Shown here: piece after piece, positions 21,491-34,563 of the stretch
Position numbering within the stretch: position 1 is the stretch's first letter
Layout: every line of letters begins with the position of its first letter
Assembly: GCA_905182995.1 (NCBI GenBank)
Contig: CAJJDP010000120.1
Location: 62,001-126,000 of the forward strand
DNA: 64,000 nt
From: Paramecium octaurelia
Taxonomy: Eukaryota > Ciliophora > Oligohymenophorea > Peniculida > Parameciidae
Direction of reading: 5' to 3'
Made by a program: the position numbers and the translations under genes
Notes under the pieces: model-generated
The model's database searches: none
What the model was told of the DNA's origin: nothing
What the model saw: only the letters and a program-made list of their open reading frames with translations

Positions 21491-24400
21491 ATGGGTTGTT
21501 GCGTGAGTGCAGCTAATCAAATTAAAGAACCTGAAAAATTGAATAACAAACCTATAAAAATTAGTCATCCTTAGACATAATAACAGGATATCCAAAATAA
21601 TCAAGTTAATGAAGAGGATACAAATGAAGATGAAAGGAAAAGATATGTGTAAAGGAAAAAAGACGTTCCTCCTCCTTCCAAATACCCTAAACCTATGAAA
21701 AAAGATTATCGTGAAGATATCCAATTTGAAATCCAATAATAACCTGTAGAGCCTTAAAAACCAAAATAACATAGGAATGAAAAATTGCACAAATTAATTC
21801 AACATGGAAGGGAGTATGTAGGATCACTTCATTATAATTCTGAAACTGACACATAAATCATAAGTGAAATTGAATCGTAAACCTTTTAAAAGTCACTCAC
21901 CTTGGAAGAGTTGAATGTAACATATTATTAATTTTTAGAATATAGCATAAAGGTATGATAAAACATTGAATTAAATCTTATTTTTAAAATGTTGTACAGG
22001 CATCTCTTTGCTTGAACTTATCCTAATTAATATAGATAATTTTGATATAATAACCCATTTATTATTAGAGCAAAAATTTCCTATAAATGACGATCTCTAT
22101 TATATTGCCATTCGAGTTATAAATAAACTTAAACCCTTAAGAAAAAGTGACAACTAAGTTTAATAATAGATTAATTTTCTTAAAGCAATCAGAGAATCCA
22201 ATCAAGTTCGTGAATTAGTTCACAAAATTGAATCAGTTATGATTTTTAATGGGTTTTAAAATTTTGACTCTGAATTTAACTTTAAAAACCGTTATCATCT
22301 CAAATTATTAGGAACAATAGTTAAAATACTTAAAAGTTTCTAAATAGATTCAAGTCTTGAATAAATATATTGTGATGCAAAGATCGATCGCAATTTCACT
22401 AATTCCTCCATTCCAAAATCTATTCCAAAAGGAGAAAGTAAAGAAGTGAAGTCTTGTAAAATAGAATTGAAATATCTAAAAATGAATATATTTCACTAGA
22501 TCGCCTTAAATAAAGAATGGGCACTTTTTCAATAATACTCAAATAACTACTACCAATAGCCAGATATAGCTGGAATGACTCCTTTTATGATCTTTTTTGA
22601 AAGGGCACCAATTAACATAATATACGAATATATAACAGAGTATCCTTCACAACTCAAATAGGCTATTAAGTATTCAACAAGTTAAGGTAAGAATATTGCA
22701 CATTGCCTTTCTACGAATAAGGACATCTCAGAAGAGAATGAATCTATCATTATGAACATCTTGTCCCAATTATCTTCTTTAGGATCAGAAGAATAGATGT
22801 TAAAATAAATACTACTTCAGCCATACAATGATTTTATTCCATTGATTTCTTATTTGGATTCACATAAGGTGGTATTAAATTCAGTTTGTCAATTTTTGAG
22901 TCAATATATTACAAAGGAATTTGATTTAAACAAATTGCATATTCAAGCCAATATTCATTCACATCAAATAAAGAATTAGAAAAGAAAAGATCTTAAACAA
23001 AATGAAAACAATGTGTATCCAAGCTTGTACGAGAGATTTTATCGTTTTTAAAAATATGGTAAAACTTTAGCAAAATAATATCAATAAAAAAAACCATTTA
23101 CTTTATATGATAATGTTTACTTACATTACATTCAATTAGTGAAATAAGTAATTAAAAAGGATTTTAAAGTAAAATTTGATTGGATTACTAATTATAATAT
23201 TTACTCAAGTTACTTTCCTTATGATATAGGAACTACATAGTAGACATTGATGAGTTTGTTATTAAGAAATGGACATTCAGAATAAGTGAAATAGGGTATT
23301 ACTTAAGTGATTTAGTTAATGGATTCTGGGATAAATCTGGATGTTGAGACCCCAAATGGATTTTCTCTGTAAGCATAACTTTTAGCAGAATTAATTAGTT
23401 TAAAAAGAGAATAAAAGCAGTATCCATATCAGACAGTTTTTGACATGATTGATTCAGTAGTGATTGAATAAATAAATCAATAACCTAAGTTGCTAATAGC
23501 TTCAATATTTGGAAATACTGATTTTAGAAAAATTGAATATTAATCAATATATTCCTACTTAATTTAATTAAAGGATTAAAAATTATTAGAAGGATGTTTA
23601 ACTGCATAACTATTATTTGATATAAATTAAAATATAAAATACGAATTGCTGATAACAGCCTTTGAATTAAAATCATTAAATTCTAAAGACCATTTGCTTA
23701 AGAAAATACAAGATTCGATTTAATTGAAAGCTAGAATTAATTTAAATAAATAACCTGTTTTTTTATAGATTAAATTAAATGATAAATCATAACCATAAGA
23801 AGATGAGGAGATCCATACAATTAATTTTTAAACATTGCTTCAACTTGATATCTCAAGTTAATAATCAAAAAGAATAATAATAGAGCAGATTAAGGAAAGT
23901 GGTGATAAGAAAGATGATCAAGAACATATTTTTAAAGCCAGTATATCACCCCAAAATATTTTGATATTTCATTAGTAATCAGAATCCTACAAAACCTTTA
24001 TAGAAATTATAAAATCTTAGCGTAAGCCAAATCTCAATATGTTTTGGACTTTGAAAGATAAAATCAACTTTAAACCATAATTATTATCTAATGAATATTA
24101 TTATCAGACTATCACCGTTCATAATTTAACAGTAGATCAGTACGAATAATTATTCGATTGGTAAATTATTGGAATAGTTGCAAAAATTGTAAATTCAACC
24201 ATTCCTATAAAAGAAGATACATTAACTCATAAACAAAGAGTTATTAGAAATTAAATTGTTAAAAAAATCAATTTTGCTGATGCTTTAGCTCAATCAAATA
24301 AACTTAATTAGGAATTTCAAGGCTATCTTTTAATACTTTCCCATAAGAATCTTCTTAATTTATTATCAAATCTATTGACAATGGCTGAAGAAGAAGCTTT

Positions 24401-27400
24401 TGATAATATCCGATCTTTAGTCATTTGTTTAAAATTTTCCGAATACTAACTCATATCATTATTAACCATTTAATATTTAAAATTTGAAAAGAATGGACAA
24501 AAGTAAACCTACTCATAAGATGATTAGTTTGTGTAAAAATATAACTACTTGCTATCAAAATTATTAGAATTGTAATTTCCTTAAATGGAAGATGGATTTT
24601 ATAGAGATGATGAAAGATATTATCACATTAAAATTTTACTTTTGATTTCTCCTCAAAACTACTTATAATTGGATTAATATACAAAAATATAATTGTTTTC
24701 TAAAATAGGAAAATGGAATTATAGTTTAGAATAACATGTTTATGTCTTATTAAATGGCTTAAATGACTAGCTAGCTTTGCAAGAGATAACCTATAGAATA
24801 ATGAGTAGTAAGGACCTGCCAAATAGTCTTGATTTAATCAATTTAGTCCTAGAATTTTCTTTGAGATAAGAAAATATAGAGAATAAATACAAGTAAAAGT
24901 TTTTTATCTCCATATTTTAACACTAAGAACAATTAGCCCTTAAATATTTAAATTAAATGAAGCTAGAAAAAACGGAAATTTATATTCTTTATGGAATGGT
25001 TTTGAGAAAGAATTAATCAAGCAAAGCATTAAATTAACTATTGCACTATTGTGAAAATAATTCCATTGTTCTTGATAATTAAATATACAAGACACCTTTA
25101 AAATGTCCAGAAAATTTAGAGAATTATTATAGAGCCTTGTCTAAACCCTATTAAATAGTTTTTACTTTATCTCAATATTAAGAATTTTATAAATAGATGC
25201 CTTTGACTATTGAATAAAAAACTAAACATATATAATAATTCCTTGAAAATGGGCTATATGAAAAATTATAATTTATACTTAGTTAAGGTGATTTCAGTTT
25301 TGAAACCTATAGCACGGCATACTTTTAAATGATGAAATCCTTTTTGGAGGAGTAATTATCTATCAAATTTGATAATTAGGATACAAATGGAGATGAAGCA
25401 GAAGAGATGGATGAAAACGGTAATTAATCCGTTTAAAAAAATACTAATAAATATCTATTTTTTGATCTTAAACCTAACGAATTAAAATTCAAATAATTAA
25501 AAAATAAAAAGACTAAACTGGAGTTAAAATAGGAGGCTTAAAAGATTGTTGAAGAATTTTGCAAAACCAATAATAAGTCTCTTCTCAAAATTAAGTTTAT
25601 TAAAAAAGTAAATAATATACAATAAAAATTAAATTATTAACAAAATTAAAGTTTCGGAAATTAAACGCAAGATCGATCACCTTTATTTATGAACTCAGGA
25701 GGGTAGAAAGTAGATTTTCTTAAATGCATTGAAATAGTATAAAAACAATTTAATCCAAAAAAAGTTAAATCTAAAGAAATAATAGCAAATTATGAGTATT
25801 ACTCCAATTTAATATACCCAAAGAATAAAAAAATAGAGAAATATCAAGCCATTATAACAACATTATTGCAAGTATTTAAACAGAACAAATTTCCTAACAG
25901 TTTTTTATCATCTAGAGCACAGGGTTATATTGATTTATACAATGCTAATGCCAATTTGAAATAAGCAGAAATAGAATTTGAATTTCCTTAACGATTTACG
26001 TCATTTTAGAAGTAATTTTTCTTGGAAATTTTATTGAGTCTGAAAAGTGACTCACAAAATGATACTGCTAATCTGATTTTAAGTTAATAGCATGAAAATA
26101 TGAAGTGCGTAAAGTTTCTGTAAAAGAATTTAAGTGAATTAGAGAACATTAGATTCAATAGCACTACATTGTATTATGTAACTAAGTAAGTAGAGATATT
26201 AAAAAGTAATTCATATCCTTTGGATATTTTTAATCATTATAATGAATCTGAAAAAATAAAGACGACATTTTATAATTTGTAATACACATCAAATGAATTA
26301 ACTAAGAATCAAGTATTTCTTAGAAAAGGAAGACATGACCACATCACAAAATAATCTTAGTTTACACAAAATCATTTAGTAGCTGCAATTATGAGCAATA
26401 ATTATGCCTCAATAACTTATGCATTGAATCTACATGCAGAACCTGTAAAATGTGGATTAACAAATAATGTATTTTAAATTTTAATAATCTAATAATGCGA
26501 GAATAACATCATTAAATATTTCAACTCATTTGTTAAGGGAAGAGTATAAGCATACGAAAAACTATTATCACTCAATAATATTCCTATACTCTATTATGTA
26601 TTTTACAAAAAAATGGAGAAAGTTTTTAAGGAATGTTTTCTTGCATTTTTAACAAATTTGATAGGTAAACAAAAAACATATGATATAATTAAAAGCTAAT
26701 TGCAACTAACCTCCAATTTAACTGAATACAAAGTCTATTAAATTGCTTTAATGAATAAATGCTATTATGTTCTGAACTATTTGGATGGAATCATAACACA
26801 GGATGATTTGTAGCTGATAAGCTCACCATATATTCTGAAATGTCAGATTCATCCTGATAAATTAGAGGAAAACTCAAAAGAAGAATAATTTTATAAAAAG
26901 TATTTTGAATTGTTATCATTGGCATAATAAGAACTACATTGGCCTGAATTTGAAAGAAAAAAGAAGAAAGGCGAATAATAGGAAAATAAAAAAGAATAAG
27001 AAGAAGAAGAGGGAGAGGGAGAAAAAAAGAAAAAACCAAAAAAAAAGAAGAAGAAGAATAAAAAGGGTAAAAAGAATGTTACTTCAACAAAGAAATCAAT
27101 TATCTCTAAAAAATCAAATAGTTTTTACATTAAAGATAAATAAATAAATGAATTAATTTTATTTGAATAGGCTTGCATAAATTCAGTATTTAAATTGAAA
27201 GCTGAAATTGAACTAAAGAATAAAATGTTAACTATGGCTTTAAGTGAAAATAAATGGGAATGTTTGGAAAAATATAAATATCCCAAGCATTTGTTTATAT
27301 AATTAATTGCTGAATATAAAAGCAAGAATTTAATCCAAAATTTAGACCAAAGTTTACTTCAAAACATCTTTAAAAATTGTCTTCAATATTAAATACTTAA

Positions 27401-30400
27401 TAGTAACTTGGTTATTGAACTTTGCCAAATTAACCCTCAATTACTTTTAAAAGTCTTAAAAGCAATACACGTAACCTTAGATATAGCTGTGATTTTATAT
27501 GCTAAATTGAAGGATACTCCTGAACTTGACAATTTCTTGAGATATCATTCCAAAATGTACAAGGAGTACCTAAGAATTCCTTTAATGATGGTGCCTATAG
27601 AAGATGATGTGATCGAATAAGGAGAGGAATATCCCATACCAAGAGAATACATGTAACCTTCTGTAGCCTACATATTAATGTTATTACATAGTATAAAATA
27701 AGACAATTACGATCCTAACCTATTGAAAAAGCAATATATTTCAATTCCATTGTTTTAGAAAACCTACGATTTACTTAAATAACAATTCAATTAATAAAGT
27801 CTAACATAGATATAATTTACAAACAATACCTTGTAATTTTTGAAAGATTTCTCAGAAGTCACTTTAAATATTGAGAAGGATCGCTTTTTTGAAAGTCTGA
27901 ATTCTGAAGATAATACTTTGGAAATGGTAGTTCTCAAAAGCATTATTTAAATAAAGTAAATTGAAGCAATTATTGAAAATTTCAAAGTCCAATGTTCATG
28001 GTAAGGCTATTATTAAAAGGAAAAAAAGCATGCCAAATAAATTAAAAATAGATTTTAGATTTACTTTGGTGATGGAGAGATAAGGTTTTCCTCTGAATGT
28101 TATGAAATCTATTTGACATTTGAAAAAAATCAATTCATTTTGAGTTAAGATAAAATTGATCGATTTTTTACTTTTTTAAAATAATAAGAGCACAAAAAAA
28201 ATTTAGATGAGTAACCTGTATTGTTGGAAAAAATATTATAGTTTAAAACTGTTAATAATAAGTAGGTCAATTTAAGTAAATTTGATTTAAGTGCTTTGAA
28301 TTCAATTGATTTTGATGGTATCAATTATGAGAATTGCATAAATTTAATATTAGAATTTACATTACCTTAAGGGAAGTGTGGATAATATGAAATCGATGAC
28401 TTGTTTGCTCCTCATCAGCATGAATAAATTAGACAAATTGAATTGTCATAACAAATTTCTATATAATAACCAGCATTATAGAGATAACAATCTTCATAAA
28501 TGGGTTAATCTTTAGGAGCTTTAAGTTTAACTAAACAAGTTTCCACTAATAAGAGGTAGAAATTAAGAGATGATTTTCAATTCATGCTAGAACTTTTGCC
28601 TGATAACACTTATTAAGTGCGACAGAGACATTAAAAATAGAATCAAAAGGAAATAATATTTTCTGAATTCTATTAATTCCAATAACCTAATGTTAAGTTG
28701 AATTTAATTAAATTAAGTTAAAAGGAATTCATTGAATAATATGACAGTAGAAAAACAATATCTATCGTAGTTTAGGATCTTTATAAATATAATGAATATT
28801 TAGGTAATTTGATTGAAGGCTAAAAACAATAAGAGGAATGGGTTGTTGACTTTCCATTCTATATTGTGAATAATTCAATCAAGTTTTCAGAATGTTTATT
28901 TACAACCTATAGCATTTAATGCATTTTTAACAAGCTTTTTAACTTTGTTGAAAAAGTAAGAGCAAATTCTTTATTTGACAAGAAGGACAATAAGAAATTG
29001 ATTTGGAGAATTAATGCAACTTCATTTTTGGAGGTCTTTGTAAGCAAATTAATTGATTAGAAGAGTGAAAAATACCCTCAAGTTGAAATATATTCCTTGA
29101 TAGATTCATTATTGGAATGGAAGAGTTTAACTATGATTTTAAACACATTAATATATCACAATTTGGAATAAGCTTAATAAGTGTTAAAGGTAATAAGGGG
29201 TATATATGTTGAGTTTAATGAAATTTCTGATTTGACTTAGCATAATTGCTAATTTATGGATACAAATTGTTCTCTTGATACAACATTTTTATTTGGTAAT
29301 ACCTCTTATTTGCTGTAAAATTAGATATTAATTATACGGTTGAATGTGAAAATAGAATCAAACCCCTCATAAATAATTAAAATAAAAAATAATATCATTG
29401 TTCCAGACGCTAGAATTTAATTGTATTATAATAATACCCTTAACATTTATGACTTTTTTAATTAGATTTTCAGCGCTGATCAACTGGTTTAGTTTATTTT
29501 TAATAAATTATAAGTTGATGGATGCTTGCTTAGTTATTCGAATTAAATAAGTTACCTTATAAATAAAGTAGTAACATTTTCAGTGGATCATTCACAATTA
29601 TAATCTATATTTTCAGGTGAGATTTTGAGAGTGATGTCAATAAAAAACAATGAAACGAGATTAAAAGAATTTGAGAGCATTTGGTATATTTTAAATCAAC
29701 TTTATTGTTATTTCACAACGGATTTGTATGAATATTTGCAAAATTCGTTTAAGAATGAAAAATTCAACAGTATGTTTTACATAAGGTTTCATTGTCTTCT
29801 GGATTCTATCAAATATAAAAAGAATTTGAATGAAATATTGAATTCAAATACTAGATAGATTTTTAAATCTAACGAAGGATTTGTCTTGGAGAAAGTCTGC
29901 AACTTAAATAAATACATAACCTCAGGTCTAGGATTTAGATTTGGTTTTTAATTAACTACTTCTTTTTACATTAGTAATTGCTAATTAGGTGATACTTGCG
30001 CAATTTTGCATTCTGATAATTCTAAATTAAATTTAATCTTTGGAGAACTGTTAAACAACACAAAACCAGGGTGTTTGGTATTTCAGGATTTGAGTGAATA
30101 TAATGAGTATAGGTCGACAGCCGAAAGGGAATTGTCTATTAGTTTAGAGGATATTCAAACCATAGTAGTATTTAAAGTGTAATGGCCTAGCGATCCTTTA
30201 TTTAATAGTAGCATTCTTAATTTATTTATCACTGATATTGAGAAAGACTTATTCATATGTAATGAGAAAAACTTCATCAAGTTTATGATTGAAATATATA
30301 ATGAAGCAGATGAAAATGTTCAATAGGAAAAAATAGATAATTTATTTGGAGTTGGCTTAGCATCATTCTATACTGAAATTACTTTGACATAAATGACACC

Positions 30401-33400
30401 TACATTTGTTGATTAAATCAACTTTGACTTTATCTCGAATAATTCTTTAAAAAGATAGCAATCTGCGATTCAACCAAACACTGTTTTTATCAGAATCAAT
30501 GAGGATAATTTTGTAGTAGATCCCATACCAACCTTACCCATAAATACTGCATGCTATTTTGAATCAAATGCTAAGAGTTACAAATTATAAGGGGAACTTA
30601 ATAATTTTGTATAATAACATGAGGAATTTAGGGAAGTATTTCTGATATTTGATGATGAGCTTGATAGTTAAGTACATAGAGCGGCAGACAGAATAATAGC
30701 TGAAAATTCAGGCATAACCAGTTTCATTCAGGGCTATGAACAGTTTATATCAAATAATAATCAAAATTCTATCAATAGTTCATTGTAAATGTTCTTTGGA
30801 GTTTAATCCATTTCATCAATTAAAATTAACATCATTAAGAATTTGATTACTAAAATTGAGATTATTTTTGCTCCATTCAAACATGAAGGAGAAGCCTTAA
30901 TTAAACTTAAAGATCAAACACTCTAAGTGTACTCTTTTTTGGGTGAAACCAAGATCCATTATCCAGAAATAGATGAAGTTTCTAATTTCTTTTATAATCT
31001 GATCATAAACTTTAAAGATCATCATTTTGAGTCATAAATTACTAATGATAATCAAATCCAAATCAACTTTAAGAGAGTACCTGATTTGGAGTTTATATAA
31101 GTATTTGTAGATATCGTATTGATTGCTTAATATATTCATTAACTTGTATGTATTATTGATAAAGAAAATTAAATCAAAGCAATAAACATATAGCATACTG
31201 ATGAAATAAAAACGAATAATAAATATTCGTTCTATTAATTTGTAGATGATGTGATAATCATTAATTATTGCAAGTACTTTGATTTTAAGTTTTCAAATTT
31301 CATATTGGATTATTTAAATAGAAAATAAATCAATGAAATAAATAAGGTACAATAGAATTTCAGTTATTCTGGGCCACAAATACTTTAAAAACAATTAGAT
31401 TTAATTCCTAAAGCAATATTCTCTGGTGTGAATTAGACCGATTAGGTAGATTTGCTATCCATAATTGATATGAATGTGACAATTCACAATTAAGAAAAAG
31501 CAGACCCATTAGAATTTAAAGAATTGATATTAATACCTAAAGTAAATGGTTGCTATATCAACTTATTCTACTTCAAAAGTTTCCAACATCCCACACTTGC
31601 CAAATATAATAATCAAAAATAAAGCCAATATTAAGTAGGTGAAGAGGTTCACTTTTTGTTGCATCCAATTAACTCTTAACATTCCCTAGATCAATAATTA
31701 TAAAAATTGAAGGTAATTGTTAGTTTAGGATAAATGGAAAAAAAAAAATACAGCCTTAGTCAACTGATATTTTAGAATTCAGACTAGGAGCATTTAATTA
31801 CAAAATTTTTATTTTTGAGTAATAATTTCATGCTTGTAACAATGAAAAGTGACTCTCGATTGAAAATTAATATTTATTCTACTTCATCAATTACTTTGTC
31901 TTAATAAAATTATTAATTTTCAAGACAATTAAATTTTGAGTATTAGATTTATACTGTTTAAGATTTAGAAAAGACTATACACGTTTCAGTAACACATGGT
32001 TAAAAAACCATAAAAGTTAAACTTGAAAAAGATGATCATACAACTTATGGCAAAGGCAATAAGTAGTTAATGAAGATTCTATCGAAAGAGTCAAAGAGAA
32101 ATAAGAAAGAAATTTATTAGTCAGTGGAGTCTACAACTCATTCTTCAGAATTGTAAAGTGGAAATACAATAAACATGATTAGTAATTAGGATATCGCTGC
32201 AGCTACAAGAGCAGGAGTATTGAGGAAGGATTATATTGAGTTTAGAGATTCAAATTGCAATGTAGTTGAATAATTTATTTGTGAGAAGGTTAGCTTTGTT
32301 CATTCGATATTCTATCAAATATAATATGTGCCAGAGAAGGAAAGAGTAGGTGAAGGATTGAATTTGATTTGGACTCCTACTTTCAAAGGAATTTACCATT
32401 TGTTCATAGACAATGTGAAAATTGAGGGTCGTTTTGTTGTTCTGGCAAATGTGCCTGATTTAGAAAAATCAGCAATAGAAATATAAGATAATTTGGAAGT
32501 AATACCATTCTGCGAGAAAATATTGATCTCATTTTATTTGAAAGATAAATTTGAAAATTGCTATGGCGACACAGAAAATCAAATATTCTCTGAATCTAAT
32601 TGCAATGTTAAGCAAGTGTCAGGCAATCAATCAAAGTTAAATTTGACTTTCACTAATTTAACAAAAGTCGGTAATTTGAATGCTTATCTTATATTTGATC
32701 CTATCGAAGTTTTAGTCTTAGAAGATACAGCTGCAGTTGAATATTTCATAAACAATTAATTAAAGAAAAGTAATTTATCTATTCATTGTTTTAGGTTAAA
32801 TATGGAAACTCTCTGGTTTAGGATTGGATAAAAGAAGATAACGTTTCCAACAAGCCGTTAATTAAGTTTGGAAACCAACAAGTTATAACTTGAATATCAG
32901 TCGAGTTAATTTCTTGGAAGATCTCTTAGAATTGGCTGAGAAGAAGCTCAACTATCAATTTAGCATCAAATTTAATAATGAGCCAGGTATAGATGCTGGT
33001 GGTTTAAAGAGAGAGTTTTATGATATGATTGGCAATACACTCAAGGATGAAAATTATAAATTTTTCTCTCCTGTCTCTTCTAATCAAAGCAAATACTTTT
33101 TGCATCCAAAGTTTAATAAACAAAAGAATAAAGAACGATATGCATTACTATTTGGAAAAGTAATTATTTCTCTTAAATAATAAGTTAATTGCTAATGCAA
33201 TATGTAATTCTTATCTCATAGGAATTGATATCATAGCTCCCTTCTGGAAGGTTGTATTTGATGAAAGAATTGTGTTTACGGACCTCAGTCTCATTTGGGA
33301 TAAAGATACCTATAATAATTATGAGAAATTGAAAACAATGAGTGAAGAAGATCTAGAGTCTGTTTGTCTTGTGTTCACATATTCCACAGGCAACATTGAA

Positions 33401-33992
33401 ACAGATTTGATTGTCAAAGGATCTTAGACAAATGTTACCAAGAAGAATTTAGAGTTGTATCTTAATAAGACTGCGGAGTATGTCATCCATAAACAGTTTG
33501 ACAAAATCTATAAATCCTTTATTGAAGGATTTTCATCTGTTTTAGACATATCAGTATCATATAGTGAATATCACATAGGTTTACTAAAAGTGGTTGATGC
33601 CTGCAGAGATGTCTCTCTTGACTTAAGGATTGTTAGAAATCAAGTCTGAAATTCTGTTACAGAAATTCACTTTTAGTGGAGGAAAACCATAACATAAGTC
33701 CTACTTTGAGACCTATGTTAGTCAAGCTTCTCCTGAGACATTGAAGAATATGTTGAAATTCATCACAGGTAATTAATATTTTAATAGTCTAGGTTCATCT
33801 TCTATTCCATTTGATCAAAGTTCTTATGTGATTAGTGTCAGATTTGATTCAGGACTCTCAGATCGAAAGTTGCCTCTTAGTCACACTTGTTTCAAGTCCA
33901 TAGAAGTGCCTCTTTACAAAAGCTTTGCAGAACTCAAATAGAAATTAGACATTGCATTTACTATTGGATTTGAAGGCTACGGATTTGGTTGA
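21491..33992 (+). CDS. Giant HECT-type E3 ubiquitin ligase (about 4125 aa)
   Basis: ATG 21491, TGA 33990-33992; introns 21917-21938, 32770-32794, 33160-33184, 33579-33606 and 33769-33792 leave exactly 4126 codons. The N-terminus MGCCVSAANQ predicts myristoylation and palmitoylation. A ~3500-residue region of helical and beta segments follows, with a Lys/Glu-rich tract encoded at ~26940-27110. Around 32380-32430 GLNLIWTPTFKGIYHLFIDN resembles a filamin-type Ig repeat. The last ~380 residues are a HECT domain: FSIKFNNEPGIDAGGLKREF, LFGK/LIANAICNSYLIG, FITGGSSSIPF and LPLSHTCFKSIEVPLYKSF, placing the catalytic cysteine at about residue 4092. It would transfer ubiquitin via a thioester to substrates, probably at a membrane. 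Confidence 0.92.
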
Positions 33993-34563
33993 AATCATTT
34001 ACATCTTAATCATGAATTAAATAAATAAATTATCATCACTTTCAAGAAACAATATCTTGAGTAACTATATTTTATTTATTCTTTACTACACGAATCCACT
34101 TTAATAAAACTTTAATTCAATCTCTTAAGAGTATTTAAGAATTCCTCAAAATCCAGTTTCTTTATGAATACTTAAATAGTATCCACTCCTCCTTTAGCTA
34201 GTAACCCTAAAACTATTCTTTCTCAATTTTAATAAAATTAACATTGTTTTCAATCAAATTTGCCTTTTGTATCTTTAAGAATTAGCAATTTAAGTATCAA
34301 AATATATATCAATATTATGAACTCTTCTTTACTCATTCTTAATCATTATCAATACCAGTATGCAGGATCAAAATCTACTGGAGCCAGTATACTAGACCCA
34401 TTTAATAAAATACAAAATTTTTCAAATGAGCACCGTCATGATAGTTGAAGATGATAAGTAATTTTACAATCTTTTGGTTTTAATGAATAAAAATTGAAGA
34501 ATAAAAATTATGAATATTACTTTGCGAAGATAGATAATTTAATTATAAAATATTAATACCTTA
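33993..34563 (-). other. Gene-like fragments, unresolved, possibly a decayed gene
   Basis: On the minus strand two pieces look protein-coding: SFEKFCILLNGSSILAPVDF with DPAYW after it (about 34340-34440) and LGLLAKGGVDTIQVFIKKLD with FEEFLNTLKRLNQSF after it (34010-34215, ending at TGA 34010-34012). No set of normal short introns joined them into one frame, because in-frame TGAs lie between. Paramecium genomes carry many decaying duplicates from whole-genome duplications, so a host pseudogene is one explanation; a mis-read intron is another. Confidence 0.3.
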
